From contig PWWF01000327.1 of the NCBI GenBank assembly GCA_003561595.1, forward strand, positions 1 to 7,473: a DNA stretch of 7,473 nt, given 5' to 3'. The notes below the pieces were generated by a model. It ran no database searches. It worked only from the letters and a program-made list of their open reading frames with translations, and was not told the DNA's origin. Origin of the DNA: Paracoccaceae bacterium. GTDB taxonomy: Bacteria > Pseudomonadota > Alphaproteobacteria > Rhodobacterales > Rhodobacteraceae. Positions 1-5,752 of this stretch are shown here, piece after piece (position 1 is the first letter of the stretch; each line of letters begins with the position of its first letter). The translations under genes and the position numbers were made by a program.

Positions 1-1601
1 ATGCCGATGAAGCGCTCGAACGACCCCAGCACCGCACGGTGCAGCATCACGGGGCGATGTTTCGCGCCATCCGCGCCGATATAGGTCGCGTCCAGCCGCT
101 CGGGCAGGTTCGGGTCCACCTGTAGCGTGCCGCATTGCCAATCGCGCCCGATGGCATCGGTCAGCACGAATTCCAGCTTGGGGCCATAGAACGCGCCCTC
201 ACCCTCGAATATCTCATAGCTGTGGCCCGCCGCGACCACAGCATTGGCCAGCGCCGCCTCGGCATGATCCCAGCTTTCCTCGGACCCGATGCGCTTTTCG
301 GGCCGGGTCGACAGCTTGATGCGCCAGGACTCGAAACCCAGATCGGCGTAGATGCCTGACAGGAATTCGATGAAGCGGCGCGATTCCGGCTCTATCTGGG
401 CCTCGGTGCAGAAGATATGGGCGTCATCCTGCGTGAACCCGCGCACCCGCATGATCCCGTGCAGGGCTCCGCTCGGCTCATAGCGGTTGCAGGACCCGAA
501 TTCGGCCATCCGCAACGGCAGGTCGCGATAGCTTTTCAGCCCCTGATTGAACACCTGAACATGGCAGGGGCAGTTCATCGGCTTGAGCGCGTTGATGGAT
601 TTTTCGCGCGCGTGCTCCTCGTCCACTTCGACGATGAACATGTGCTCCTGATAATTCTCCCAATGGCCGCTTTCTTCCCACCGCTTGCGGTTGACGACCT
701 GGGGGGTGTTCACCTCGACATAGCCGCCACGGCGCTGCTGGCGACGCATGTAGTCCTGCAGCGTGGTGTAAAGCATCCAGCCATTGGGGTGCCAGAAAAT
801 CTGCCCCGGCGCCTCTTCCTGCAGGTGGAAAAGCTCCATCTCGCGGCCAAGCCTGCGATGGTCGCGCTTGGCGGCCTCTTCCAGCATCGTCAGATGCGCT
901 TTCAGCGCCTTGCGGTCCTTGAAAGCCACGCCATAGATGCGCTGCAGCATGGGGCGCGAACTGTCGCCCAGCCAATAGGCCCCGGCGATGTTCATCAGCT
1001 TGAACGCATCGGCGGGCACCTGGCCCGTATGCTGCAGATGCGGGCCACGGCACAGGTCCTGCCAGTGCCCGTGCCAGTACATGCGCAGCGGCTCGCCCTC
1101 GGGGATGCGGTCGATCAACTCGATCTTGAACGGCTCGTCCGCGTCCTTGTAGTGCTGAATCGCGCGGGCGCGGTCCCAGAGCTCGGTGCGCACCGGCTCG
1201 CGCGCGTTGATGATCTCGCGCATCTTCGCCTCGATCTGCGCCAGATCCTCGGGCACGAACGGCTCGGCGCGGTCGAAATCGTAAAACCAGCCCTTGTCGC
1301 GCACAGGGCCGATGGTGACCTTCACATCCGGCCAGATTTCCTGAACGGCGCGGGCCATGATATGGGCAAGGTCGTGGCGGATCAGTTCCAGCGCAGGTCC
1401 ATCATCGGCCATGGTGTGGATGGCGATGCTGGCATCCGCCTCTATCGGCCATTGCAGGTCCCAATGCGCGCCGTTCACGCTGGCGGAAATTGCCTTTTTC
1501 GCAAGCGAGGGCGCAATGCTTTCGGCCACCTGCGCAGGCGTCACGCCCGCGTCATAGGAACGCGCATTGCCATCGGGGAAAGTCAGGGAAATCTGGGCCA
1601 T
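1..1601 (-). CDS. thrS: Threonyl-tRNA synthetase, 3'-truncated by the window edge
   Basis: This cytoplasmic class II synthetase attaches threonine to tRNA-Thr. The visible 533 codons read through without a stop. Residues 1-62 form a TGS domain. The editing (SAD) domain follows, with its four expected ligands: H76 and H80 in HDLAH, C184 and H188 in CRGPH. The catalytic core shows the zinc ligands C344 (MNCPCH), H395 (DDAHIF) and H521 (VMLHR). Motif 2 arginines are at R373 (NRYEPSG) and R385, and the motif 3 arginine is R530 (GSFERF). These match the E. coli enzyme at a constant +10 offset. The family is about 640 residues, so roughly 110 residues of the C-terminal anticodon-binding domain lie outside the window. 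The start at 1601 is chosen because GAGGA sits about 8 nt upstream and the TGS domain begins at once. Identity is certain; all catalytic residues I can check are intact. Confidence 0.98.
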   Translation of the reverse strand, partial: MAQISLTFPDGNARSYDAGVTPAQVAESIAPSLAKKAISASVNGAHWDLQWPIEADASIAIHTMADDGPALELIRHDLAHIMARAVQEIWPDVKVTIGPVRDKGWFYDFDRAEPFVPEDLAQIEAKMREIINAREPVRTELWDRARAIQHYKDADEPFKIELIDRIPEGEPLRMYWHGHWQDLCRGPHLQHTGQVPADAFKLMNIAGAYWLGDSSRPMLQRIYGVAFKDRKALKAHLTMLEEAAKRDHRRLGREMELFHLQEEAPGQIFWHPNGWMLYTTLQDYMRRQQRRGGYVEVNTPQVVNRKRWEESGHWENYQEHMFIVEVDEEHAREKSINALKPMNCPCHVQVFNQGLKSYRDLPLRMAEFGSCNRYEPSGALHGIMRVRGFTQDDAHIFCTEAQIEPESRRFIEFLSGIYADLGFESWRIKLSTRPEKRIGSEESWDHAEAALANAVVAAGHSYEIFEGEGAFYGPKLEFVLTDAIGRDWQCGTLQVDPNLPERLDATYIGADGAKHRPVMLHRAVLGSFERFIG

Positions 1602-1621
1602 TGGCCGGTCCTCGTCTGTTT

Positions 1622-1662
1622 GGCGCCCACGGAACGCCCGGTTGCGGGTTATGTCGGGCGCC
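1622..1662. repeat. GC-rich inverted repeat in the thrS upstream region
   Basis: GGCGCCC (1622-1628) and GGGCGCC (1656-1662) are perfect inverted copies. Between them a smaller dyad, CCCG-GTTG-CGGG, occupies 1637-1648. In the thrS transcript this could form a two-tier stem ending about 20 nt before the start codon. If transcription starts near 1656, as the promoter above predicts, the 5' arm would be largely untranscribed and the repeat would then have to act as DNA or be chance. GC-rich dyads of this length are common in such genomes. Confidence 0.35.
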
Positions 1663-1691
1663 TGTTTCCACGCGCAGCGCCGATATGTCAA
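1663..1691 (-). promoter_or_regulatory. Candidate thrS promoter
   Basis: The minus strand carries a perfect TTGACA (1691 to 1686), then 17 bp, then GAAACA (1668 to 1663). The -35 is consensus but the -10 matches TATAAT at only two of six positions. The predicted start near 1656 would give a leader of about 55 nt before thrS. The -35 and spacing are seen; use as a promoter is inferred. Confidence 0.45.
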
Positions 1692-1780
1692 TGCGGGAAA
1701 TGACGGGCCGCGCCCGTGCAACCGAAACGCGGCAGAGGCGTTTCAATGGCGTGACGACCGGGAGACTGCGCTTGCGCCAG

Positions 1781-1966
1781 ATGCGAGAGCCGTATGAAAA
1801 CCGCGCCTGGGGCACCGGCTGCCTTGTGGCGGGCGGCGTGATATTTGCCTCGGCCCTTGCGGCCGATCTGGGTCTGATCTGGTTTGCCGAGCAATTGCGG
1901 GTAAACTACCTGCTTGGGGCCGTGCTGGCGGCGCTGGGGCTGTATTTGCGCAGGTTACCGGACTGA
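1781..1966 (+). CDS. Small two-helix membrane protein of unknown function
   Basis: I do not recognise this 61-residue protein. It has a short polar N-terminus (MREPYENRAWG), a hydrophobic segment at about residues 12-36, a brief polar loop (EQLRVN, about 37-43) and a second segment at about 44-55. It ends in LRRLPD. The positive end RRLPD and the positive loop suggest a hairpin in the inner membrane. The MFS gene starts 20 bp after its stop, so co-transcription is likely. The start is uncertain. ATG 1781 lacks a well-placed Shine-Dalgarno. An in-frame TTG at 1772 has GGGAG about 7 nt upstream, and ATGs at 1685, 1691 and 1700 are also in frame but would add an arginine-rich stretch with no hydrophobic character. 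I take 1781 because PYENR looks like a natural N-terminus for such proteins. Confidence 0.65.
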   Translation: MREPYENRAWGTGCLVAGGVIFASALAADLGLIWFAEQLRVNYLLGAVLAALGLYLRRLPD

Positions 1967-1986
1967 CTGCGCCAGGAGGATGAGGG

Positions 1987-3303
1987 ATGAGCACACATCG
2001 CAGTGCGGTGGAACTGGCCTATGGCGCGCTGGCCACTGACGATGACGGGCGCGTCTGCCGCGACATCCCCGACAGCGCCTGCCGCGCACAGCCGGAGAAC
2101 TTCATCCGCCATGCGGGCGCATTGGGGCTGAGCAAGGCTGCCGACGGGCTGGTCGATCCCAAGCTGGTGCTGTCCTGGCTGATGACCCATATCGGCGCGC
2201 CCACAAGCCTGGTCGGGCTGCTGGTGCCGACCCGAGAGGCAGGCGCGCTTTTGCCGCAACTCTTCATCGCGGCGCGTATCCGCAGCTTGGCCCGGCGCAA
2301 ATGGGCCTGGGTGGCCGCCGCCGCCGGGCAGGGCGTGGGCGCGGCGATCATCCTGCTGGCCGCGATGCTCTTGGACGGGGCTGCCGCTGGCGTGGGCATC
2401 CTGATCGGGCTGGCCGTGCTGGCGCTGGCACGCTCGGTCGCCTCGGTCGCCTACAAGGACGTACTGGGCAAGACGGTGGACAAGGGTCAGCGCGGCACCG
2501 TCACCGGCACGGCAGGGACATGGTCGGCGATGGTGGTCATTGGTTTCGCGCTGGTGCTGATCCTGTTTTCCGACGCGCGGGCGGGCATCGTGCTGGGCGC
2601 ACTTGCGCTGGCCGCAGCAGGCTGGGTGCTGGCGGGTGGCATCTTTGCCGGGCTGGTCGAGGATTCGGGCGCCAGCGAGGGCGGCGCCAATGGCTGGCGC
2701 GCGGCCATCGCGAACCTGCGCTATCTGCGCGAGGACCGGCAGCTTGCCCGCTTTACCCTTGCGCGCGGGCTGCTGACCTCGACCGCGCTGGCCCCGCCCT
2801 GGCTGGTGGTGCTGGCCTCTGGCGACGGGGGCGACGCGCTGGAAGGGCTGGGCGCACTGGTGCTGGCCTCCAGCCTTGCGGCGCTGGTGTCGAGCTATGT
2901 CTGGGGGCGGCTGGCGGATCGGTCCTCGCGGCAGGTGCTGATGCTGACCGGGGTTGCGGGGGCCGCGTCCATGGTGCTGACGCTGGGCTTTGCCGCAACC
3001 GGTCTGGCCGCCACGATCTGGGCAATGCCGCTGGCGCTGTTCGGGCTGATGGTCGCGCATCAGGGGGTGCGGCTGGGCCGGTCCACCTATCTGGTGGACA
3101 TGGCCCCACAGGACCTGCGCGCTGTCTATACAGCGATTGCCAACACTGTTATCGGGGTGATACTGCTGGCCAGCGGGATGTCCGGGGCCGTTGCCGCGCT
3201 GTTCGGCGCAGGCACGACACTGGCGCTTTTTGCCGTGATGGCGGCTGGCGGGGCATGGGTCGCATACGGGCTGAAGGAGTTGGGCGATGGCAGCACATCT
3301 TGA
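1987..3303 (+). CDS. Major facilitator superfamily (MFS) transporter
   Basis: This 438-residue inner-membrane protein has about twelve hydrophobic segments, near residues 48-70, 73-98, 105-128, 131-155, 175-195, 199-222, 254-280, 284-306, 317-338, 342-365, 375-402 and 405-428. A hydrophilic loop at about 223-253 separates the two halves. A motif A-like stretch, GRLADRSSRQV (307-317), follows helix 8. Its N-half counterpart after helix 2 is degenerate (RIRSLARRK, 97-105). Before the first helix is a cytoplasmic extension of about 40 residues holding C24-RDIPDSA-C32. The substrate cannot be told from sequence. AGGAGG at 1974-1979 lies 7 nt before the ATG, a strong start. The 3' end overlaps the hydrolase gene by 17 nt, so the two are probably translationally coupled. 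Family assignment is firm; an export or import role is unknown. Confidence 0.93.
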   Translation: MSTHRSAVELAYGALATDDDGRVCRDIPDSACRAQPENFIRHAGALGLSKAADGLVDPKLVLSWLMTHIGAPTSLVGLLVPTREAGALLPQLFIAARIRSLARRKWAWVAAAAGQGVGAAIILLAAMLLDGAAAGVGILIGLAVLALARSVASVAYKDVLGKTVDKGQRGTVTGTAGTWSAMVVIGFALVLILFSDARAGIVLGALALAAAGWVLAGGIFAGLVEDSGASEGGANGWRAAIANLRYLREDRQLARFTLARGLLTSTALAPPWLVVLASGDGGDALEGLGALVLASSLAALVSSYVWGRLADRSSRQVLMLTGVAGAASMVLTLGFAATGLAATIWAMPLALFGLMVAHQGVRLGRSTYLVDMAPQDLRAVYTAIANTVIGVILLASGMSGAVAALFGAGTTLALFAVMAAGGAWVAYGLKELGDGSTS

Positions 3304-4033
3304 AACAGCGCAGGGCCGAAAGCTGGCCTATCACCACCACGCAGGCGCAGGGCCGGGCATCGTGTTTCTGGGCGGGTTCATGTCGGACATGTCGGGCACC
3401 AAGGCGGTGTGGCTGCAAGACTGGGCGCGCGCGCAGGGCCGCGCCTTTCTGCGCTTCGACTACTCGGGCCATGGCGAAAGCTCGGGCCGGTTCGAGGAGG
3501 GGTGCATCGGCGACTGGGCCGAAGATGCGATGGCCGCACTTGAAGCATTGACCGAGGGGCCGCAAGTGCTGGTCGGGTCGTCCATGGGCGGCTGGATCGC
3601 GCTGTTGCTGGCCCGCCGGGTGCCTGCACGGGTGCAGGGGCTGGTGGGCATTGCCGCTGCGCCCGATTTCACACAGGACAGCATGTGGCAGGGGCTGAGC
3701 GCGGATCAGCAGAGGGCCGTGGAACGCGACGGACAGGTCTCTGTGCCCAACAGCTATGATGACCGCCCCTATATCCTGACCCGCCGCCTGTTCGAGGATG
3801 GGCGCGACCAGTCGGTCCTGCGCACGCCCCTGCCGCTGCCCTTTCCCGTGCGGCTGTTGCAGGGCACCGCGGATGAGGCTGTCGCGACCGACGTGCCCCT
3901 GCGCCTGATGGATCACGCCGATTGCCCCGATTTGCGCCTGACATTGGTCAAGGGCGCGGATCACCGGTTTTCCAGCCCGGACTGCCTGACGCTGGTGGCA
4001 CAGGCCATCGAAGAGGTCAGCGCGGCCGGGTAA
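3287..4033 (+). CDS. Alpha/beta hydrolase (serine esterase/thioesterase type)
   Basis: This is a 248-residue cytoplasmic hydrolase without a signal peptide. The first beta strand (IVFLGG, 25-30) leads into GGF, the expected oxyanion-hole loop. FDYSGHGESSG (58-67) follows. The nucleophile elbow is G97-S98-S99-M100-G101, giving S99 as nucleophile. Likely triad partners are D196 (QGTADEAV) and H226 (KGADHRF). The length and the DYSGHGESSG pattern resemble ABHD10-like esterases/thioesterases, but the substrate is not predictable. The start ATG lies inside the end of the MFS gene with AAGGAG at 3274-3279, 7 nt upstream, so translation is probably coupled to the transporter. One reading is that the enzyme acts on something the transporter moves, but that is inference from position only. 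Confidence 0.93.
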   Translation: MAAHLETAQGRKLAYHHHAGAGPGIVFLGGFMSDMSGTKAVWLQDWARAQGRAFLRFDYSGHGESSGRFEEGCIGDWAEDAMAALEALTEGPQVLVGSSMGGWIALLLARRVPARVQGLVGIAAAPDFTQDSMWQGLSADQQRAVERDGQVSVPNSYDDRPYILTRRLFEDGRDQSVLRTPLPLPFPVRLLQGTADEAVATDVPLRLMDHADCPDLRLTLVKGADHRFSSPDCLTLVAQAIEEVSAAG

Positions 4034-4041
4034 CGCCGCGC
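4020..4041. terminator. Possible bidirectional terminator stem between convergent genes
   Basis: GCGCGGC (4020-4026) and GCCGCGC (4035-4041) form a perfect 7-bp stem with an 8-nt loop. The loop holds the hydrolase stop codon (TAA 4031-4033), and the hisN stop lies 4 bp beyond the stem. It is the only dyad in the short convergent gap. No T-tract follows on either strand, so intrinsic termination is doubtful. Confidence 0.3.
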
Positions 4042-4044
4042 GCC

Positions 4045-4857
4045 CTACCCTGCCAGCAGCGCCAGCGCCTGCGCGTGCAACTCGGCATTCGCAGCAGCGA
4101 TCACCTGCCCGCCGCCGCCTGCAGACCCGCCCTGCCAGTCCGTGACGACACCGCCCGCCGCCTCGATCACGGCGAGGGGGGCGGCGATGTCATAGGGGTT
4201 CAGCCCGGCCTCGATCACCAGATCGATCTGACCGGCGGCCAGCAGCGCATAGGCGTAGCAATCCATGCCAAAGCGGGTCAGCAGCGCGCGGCCCTGCACG
4301 CGCTCAAAGGCCGCGCGTTCAGCCGGGGTGCCGATTTCGGGAAAGGTGGTGAACAGGATCGCCTGCGCGATGTCACGGGTCGGGCGGGTCTGCAGCACAC
4401 GTGGTCCGTGCGGCCCGTGCAACCGTGCCTCACCCAGCCCGCCAAGGAACCGCTCACCGATATAGGGCTGGTCGATCACGCCCAGGAACGGCCCCTGCGC
4501 ATCACTCAGCGCGATCAGCACACCCCAGCACGGGGTGCCGGACAGAAAGGCGCGCGTGCCGTCGATAGGGTCCAGCACCCATGTCAGGCCCGAATGGCTC
4601 TTCACATGGTCGAATTCCTCGCCCAGAATACCGTCATCGGGGTGGTGCTGGGCCAGATAGGCCCGCATGGCCGATTCTGCCGCGCGATCCGCGGCCGTGA
4701 CCGGATCGAACCCGTCGCGTTCCTTGTTTTCAGCGGCCAGTCCGGGGGTGCGAAACCATTTCAGCGTTTCCTGCCGCGCCAGATCGGCCAAGGCGTCACA
4801 ACTACGCAAAAGATGCGCCACGTCGGGCGCATCAAGGCGGGTGCGGTCCAAACTCAT
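4045..4857 (-). CDS. hisN: Histidinol-phosphatase, inositol-monophosphatase family
   Basis: This 270-residue cytoplasmic enzyme belongs to the Mg2+-dependent IMPase fold. It shows DPVTAAD (51-57), GEEF (79-82, metal ligand E80), WVLDPIDGTRAF (93-104, ligands D96 and D99) and NPYDIAA (220-226, ligand D223). The stretches around DCYAYALLAAG (199-209) and IEAAGGVVTDW (231-241) resemble the subgroup assigned to histidinol-phosphate hydrolysis, the penultimate step of histidine synthesis, rather than inositol or nucleotide phosphatases. A general IMPase/SuhB role is the main alternative. The start at 4857 is preferred because GGAGAG precedes it. A longer reading from a GTG at 4902 has no Shine-Dalgarno. 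The gene ends 11 bp from the convergent hydrolase gene and begins 108 bp downstream of the XRE regulator. All catalytic residues are present. Confidence 0.88.
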   Translation of the reverse strand: MSLDRTRLDAPDVAHLLRSCDALADLARQETLKWFRTPGLAAENKERDGFDPVTAADRAAESAMRAYLAQHHPDDGILGEEFDHVKSHSGLTWVLDPIDGTRAFLSGTPCWGVLIALSDAQGPFLGVIDQPYIGERFLGGLGEARLHGPHGPRVLQTRPTRDIAQAILFTTFPEIGTPAERAAFERVQGRALLTRFGMDCYAYALLAAGQIDLVIEAGLNPYDIAAPLAVIEAAGGVVTDWQGGSAGGGGQVIAAANAELHAQALALLAG

Positions 4858-4866
4858 GCCCGACGG

Positions 4867-4872
4867 CTCTCC
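4867..4872 (-). promoter_or_regulatory. Ribosome binding site fixing the hisN start
   Basis: GGAGAG on the minus strand lies 9 nt before the ATG at 4857. The in-frame GTG at 4902 has only CTATT upstream. This decides for the 270-residue protein over the 285-residue one. A TACAAT at 4883 to 4878 just upstream would place a transcript start on this site, so I do not call it a promoter. Confidence 0.6.
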
Positions 4873-4946
4873 ATTGAATTGTATGGGCCGGATACTGGGC
4901 ACAATAGGGGGCCGAGGGCAAGTCGCAGTCTTGCGACAGCCCCATC

Positions 4947-4964
4947 AGCCCTCCTCAGGGGGCT
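4947..4964 (-). terminator. Hairpin directly after the XRE regulator gene
   Basis: AGCCC (4947-4951) pairs with GGGCT (4960-4964). A T-G and a C-G pair extend the stem to 7 bp around a 4-nt CTCA loop. It begins 1 bp after the regulator's stop codon. On the minus strand no U-run follows the stem (GATGGGG). A short TTT follows on the plus strand instead. A weak terminator or an mRNA 3'-end-stabilising stem is plausible, and would partly separate the regulator from hisN. Confidence 0.45.
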
Positions 4965-4965
4965 T

Positions 4966-5325
4966 TCACGCAGCCTGACCCAAGGCGCGCGCCAGGTCGA
5001 ACAGACGTTTGCGCTGGCCTTCGGGAATGGCGTAATAGGTGCGCAACAGTTCCAGCGTTTCCTTTTTCTCGAGCATGTCATCCGCCGCGCTGTCCGCATC
5101 GGCATCGACATCCAACCCGTCAAAGAAGAAGCTGGGTGCTACCCCCAAAGCTTGGGAAATATCCCAGAGACGCGACGCGGACACACGATTCGCGCCTGTT
5201 TCGTATTTCTGGATTTGCTGAAATTTGATTCCGACTGCCTCGGCCAATTGCTGTTGCGTCATTCCGGCCAGCCAACGCCGATTCCGGATTCGCTGCCCGA
5301 CATGCTTGTCTACTTCATGAACCAT
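4966..5325 (-). CDS. XRE-family helix-turn-helix transcriptional regulator
   Basis: This is a 119-residue DNA-binding protein. Residues 8-65 make an HTH_XRE (Cro/C1-type) domain. Helix 2 is QQQLAEAVG (24-32) and the recognition helix lies in IKFQQIQKYETG (33-44). Helices 4-5 follow in NRVSASRLWDISQALG (46-61). A short acidic linker (DVDADADSAADD, 72-83) leads to a C-terminal helical tail (about 84-118) containing LLRTYYAIPEGQRKRLFDLA. This arrangement is common in single-domain alphaproteobacterial regulators. The tail is probably for dimerisation, which is inference. GGAGAG (5335-5340 on the plus coordinates) sits 9 nt before the ATG. The target genes are unknown. Its long AT-rich upstream region, shared with the divergent oxidoreductase gene, holds dyads that could be its own operator. 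Confidence 0.93.
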   Translation of the reverse strand: MVHEVDKHVGQRIRNRRWLAGMTQQQLAEAVGIKFQQIQKYETGANRVSASRLWDISQALGVAPSFFFDGLDVDADADSAADDMLEKKETLELLRTYYAIPEGQRKRLFDLARALGQAA

Positions 5326-5502
5326 CTAATTCTGCTCTCCGCACGTTCTGGTTTCGGTCAATACACGCGGGTCCTGTCGCCCGCAGGTTGAATTTACTGC
5401 TGTCCGACGCTGCACGTTTGCCTTGTTCCGGTATTTCCATTCGGGCTGCCCAGTGAAATGCTCCGCCCGGTTGTCGTGCCCGTCGCCCCAATGCAACATG
5501 GG

Positions 5503-5513
5503 ATTGTATTGTA
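5503..5513 (-). promoter_or_regulatory. Tandem -10-like TACAAT elements upstream of the XRE regulator
   Basis: The minus strand reads TACAATACAAT, two overlapping copies of TACAAT (each 5/6 to TATAAT) offset by 5 bp. No good -35 lies 16-18 bp upstream (GTGGGA or AATCTG). If used, the regulator mRNA would have a leader of about 170-180 nt. Confidence 0.25.
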
Positions 5514-5558
5514 CCAAGCGGCAGGCAGATTCCCACGAAAATTTCGGAAATCCCGTAG

Positions 5559-5587
5559 TTGACCCTAGGTAATTTGCAAAATGCAAT
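5559..5587 (+). promoter_or_regulatory. Candidate promoter for the quinone oxidoreductase gene
   Basis: TTGACC (5559-5564, 5/6 to TTGACA) is followed after exactly 17 bp by TGCAAT (5582-5587, 4/6 to TATAAT). The predicted start near 5594 leaves a leader of about 160 nt before the ATG at 5753. The -10 and the end of the spacer lie inside the 27-bp palindrome, so a protein bound there would block polymerase. Elements are seen; activity is inferred. Confidence 0.4.
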
Positions 5588-5599
5588 GCAATTTGCAAA
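5573..5599. repeat. 27-bp near-perfect palindrome, likely operator
   Basis: The sequence is TTTGCAAA (5573-5580), A, TGCA (5582-5585), A, TGCA (5587-5590), A, TTTGCAAA (5592-5599). Twelve of thirteen base pairs are symmetric about A5586. The only mismatch is A5581/A5591. It can also be read as a direct repeat of AATTTGCAAA with a 19-bp period (5571 and 5590), close to two helical turns. In DNA this GC-rich such an AT-rich, ordered dyad is unlikely by chance. It overlaps a promoter-like -10. The binding protein is unknown; the adjacent XRE regulator is one candidate. Confidence 0.6.
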
Positions 5600-5752
5600 C
5601 AACCATTGGGAGAATCTCATCCCTATGCCGCTGGCCCGACGCGACTCACACGGCATGCACGCCGCCAGACCACATGGCTCGCTTTGCCCTTGCCTTGGCG
5701 CGGATGAGACGACACGGTGCCGCCCAATTCCATATCCTGAAACGAGGCCCCG

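Larger units (their letters stand above)
5326..5752. other. 427-bp intergenic region between divergent genes
   Basis: I see no convincing gene here. A minus-strand reading frame of 90 codons (5598-5326) starts with TTG inside a palindrome and shows no domain or regular codon pattern. The part from about 5495 to 5620 is clearly more AT-rich than its surroundings. It holds tandem TACAAT on the minus strand (5513-5503), overlapping dyads at 5536-5551, a promoter-like TTGACC/TGCAAT pair and the 27-bp palindrome. The stretches 5341-5490 and 5610-5740 hold only small GC-rich dyads such as GCGGG/CCCGC (5367-5384). Confidence 0.6.

Noticed and set aside
417..1703. 428-codon open frame on the plus strand opposite thrS
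   Set aside because: It mirrors thrS exactly and thrS has every catalytic residue. Long antisense frames without stops are expected from GC-rich codon bias. The translation has no recognisable domain.
1906..3060. 384-codon minus-strand frame opposite the MFS gene
   Set aside because: Its translation is Q/H/R/P-rich with no domain, typical of the antisense of a hydrophobic GC-rich gene.
2301..3551. 416-codon plus-strand frame across the MFS and hydrolase genes
   Set aside because: It is an alternate frame of two well-supported genes, with G/R/A low-complexity composition and no hydrophobic or domain pattern.
4858..4902. Longer hisN start at GTG 4902
   Set aside because: No ribosome binding site lies upstream and the extra 15 residues do not resemble the family, while ATG 4857 has GGAGAG at good spacing.
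5356..5361. TTGACC on the minus strand as an XRE promoter -35
   Set aside because: A 17-bp spacer puts the -10 on AGAGCA inside the Shine-Dalgarno, so any transcript would start too late to be translated normally.
3922..5391. 489-codon plus-strand frame over hisN and the XRE gene
   Set aside because: It is antisense to two genes with intact motifs, and it crosses their intergenic regions without any recognisable domain.
5326..5598. 90-codon minus-strand frame ending right before the XRE start
   Set aside because: It starts with TTG inside the palindrome, lacks a Shine-Dalgarno and has no family resemblance. The abutting TAG-ATG made it tempting, but the region behaves like regulatory DNA.
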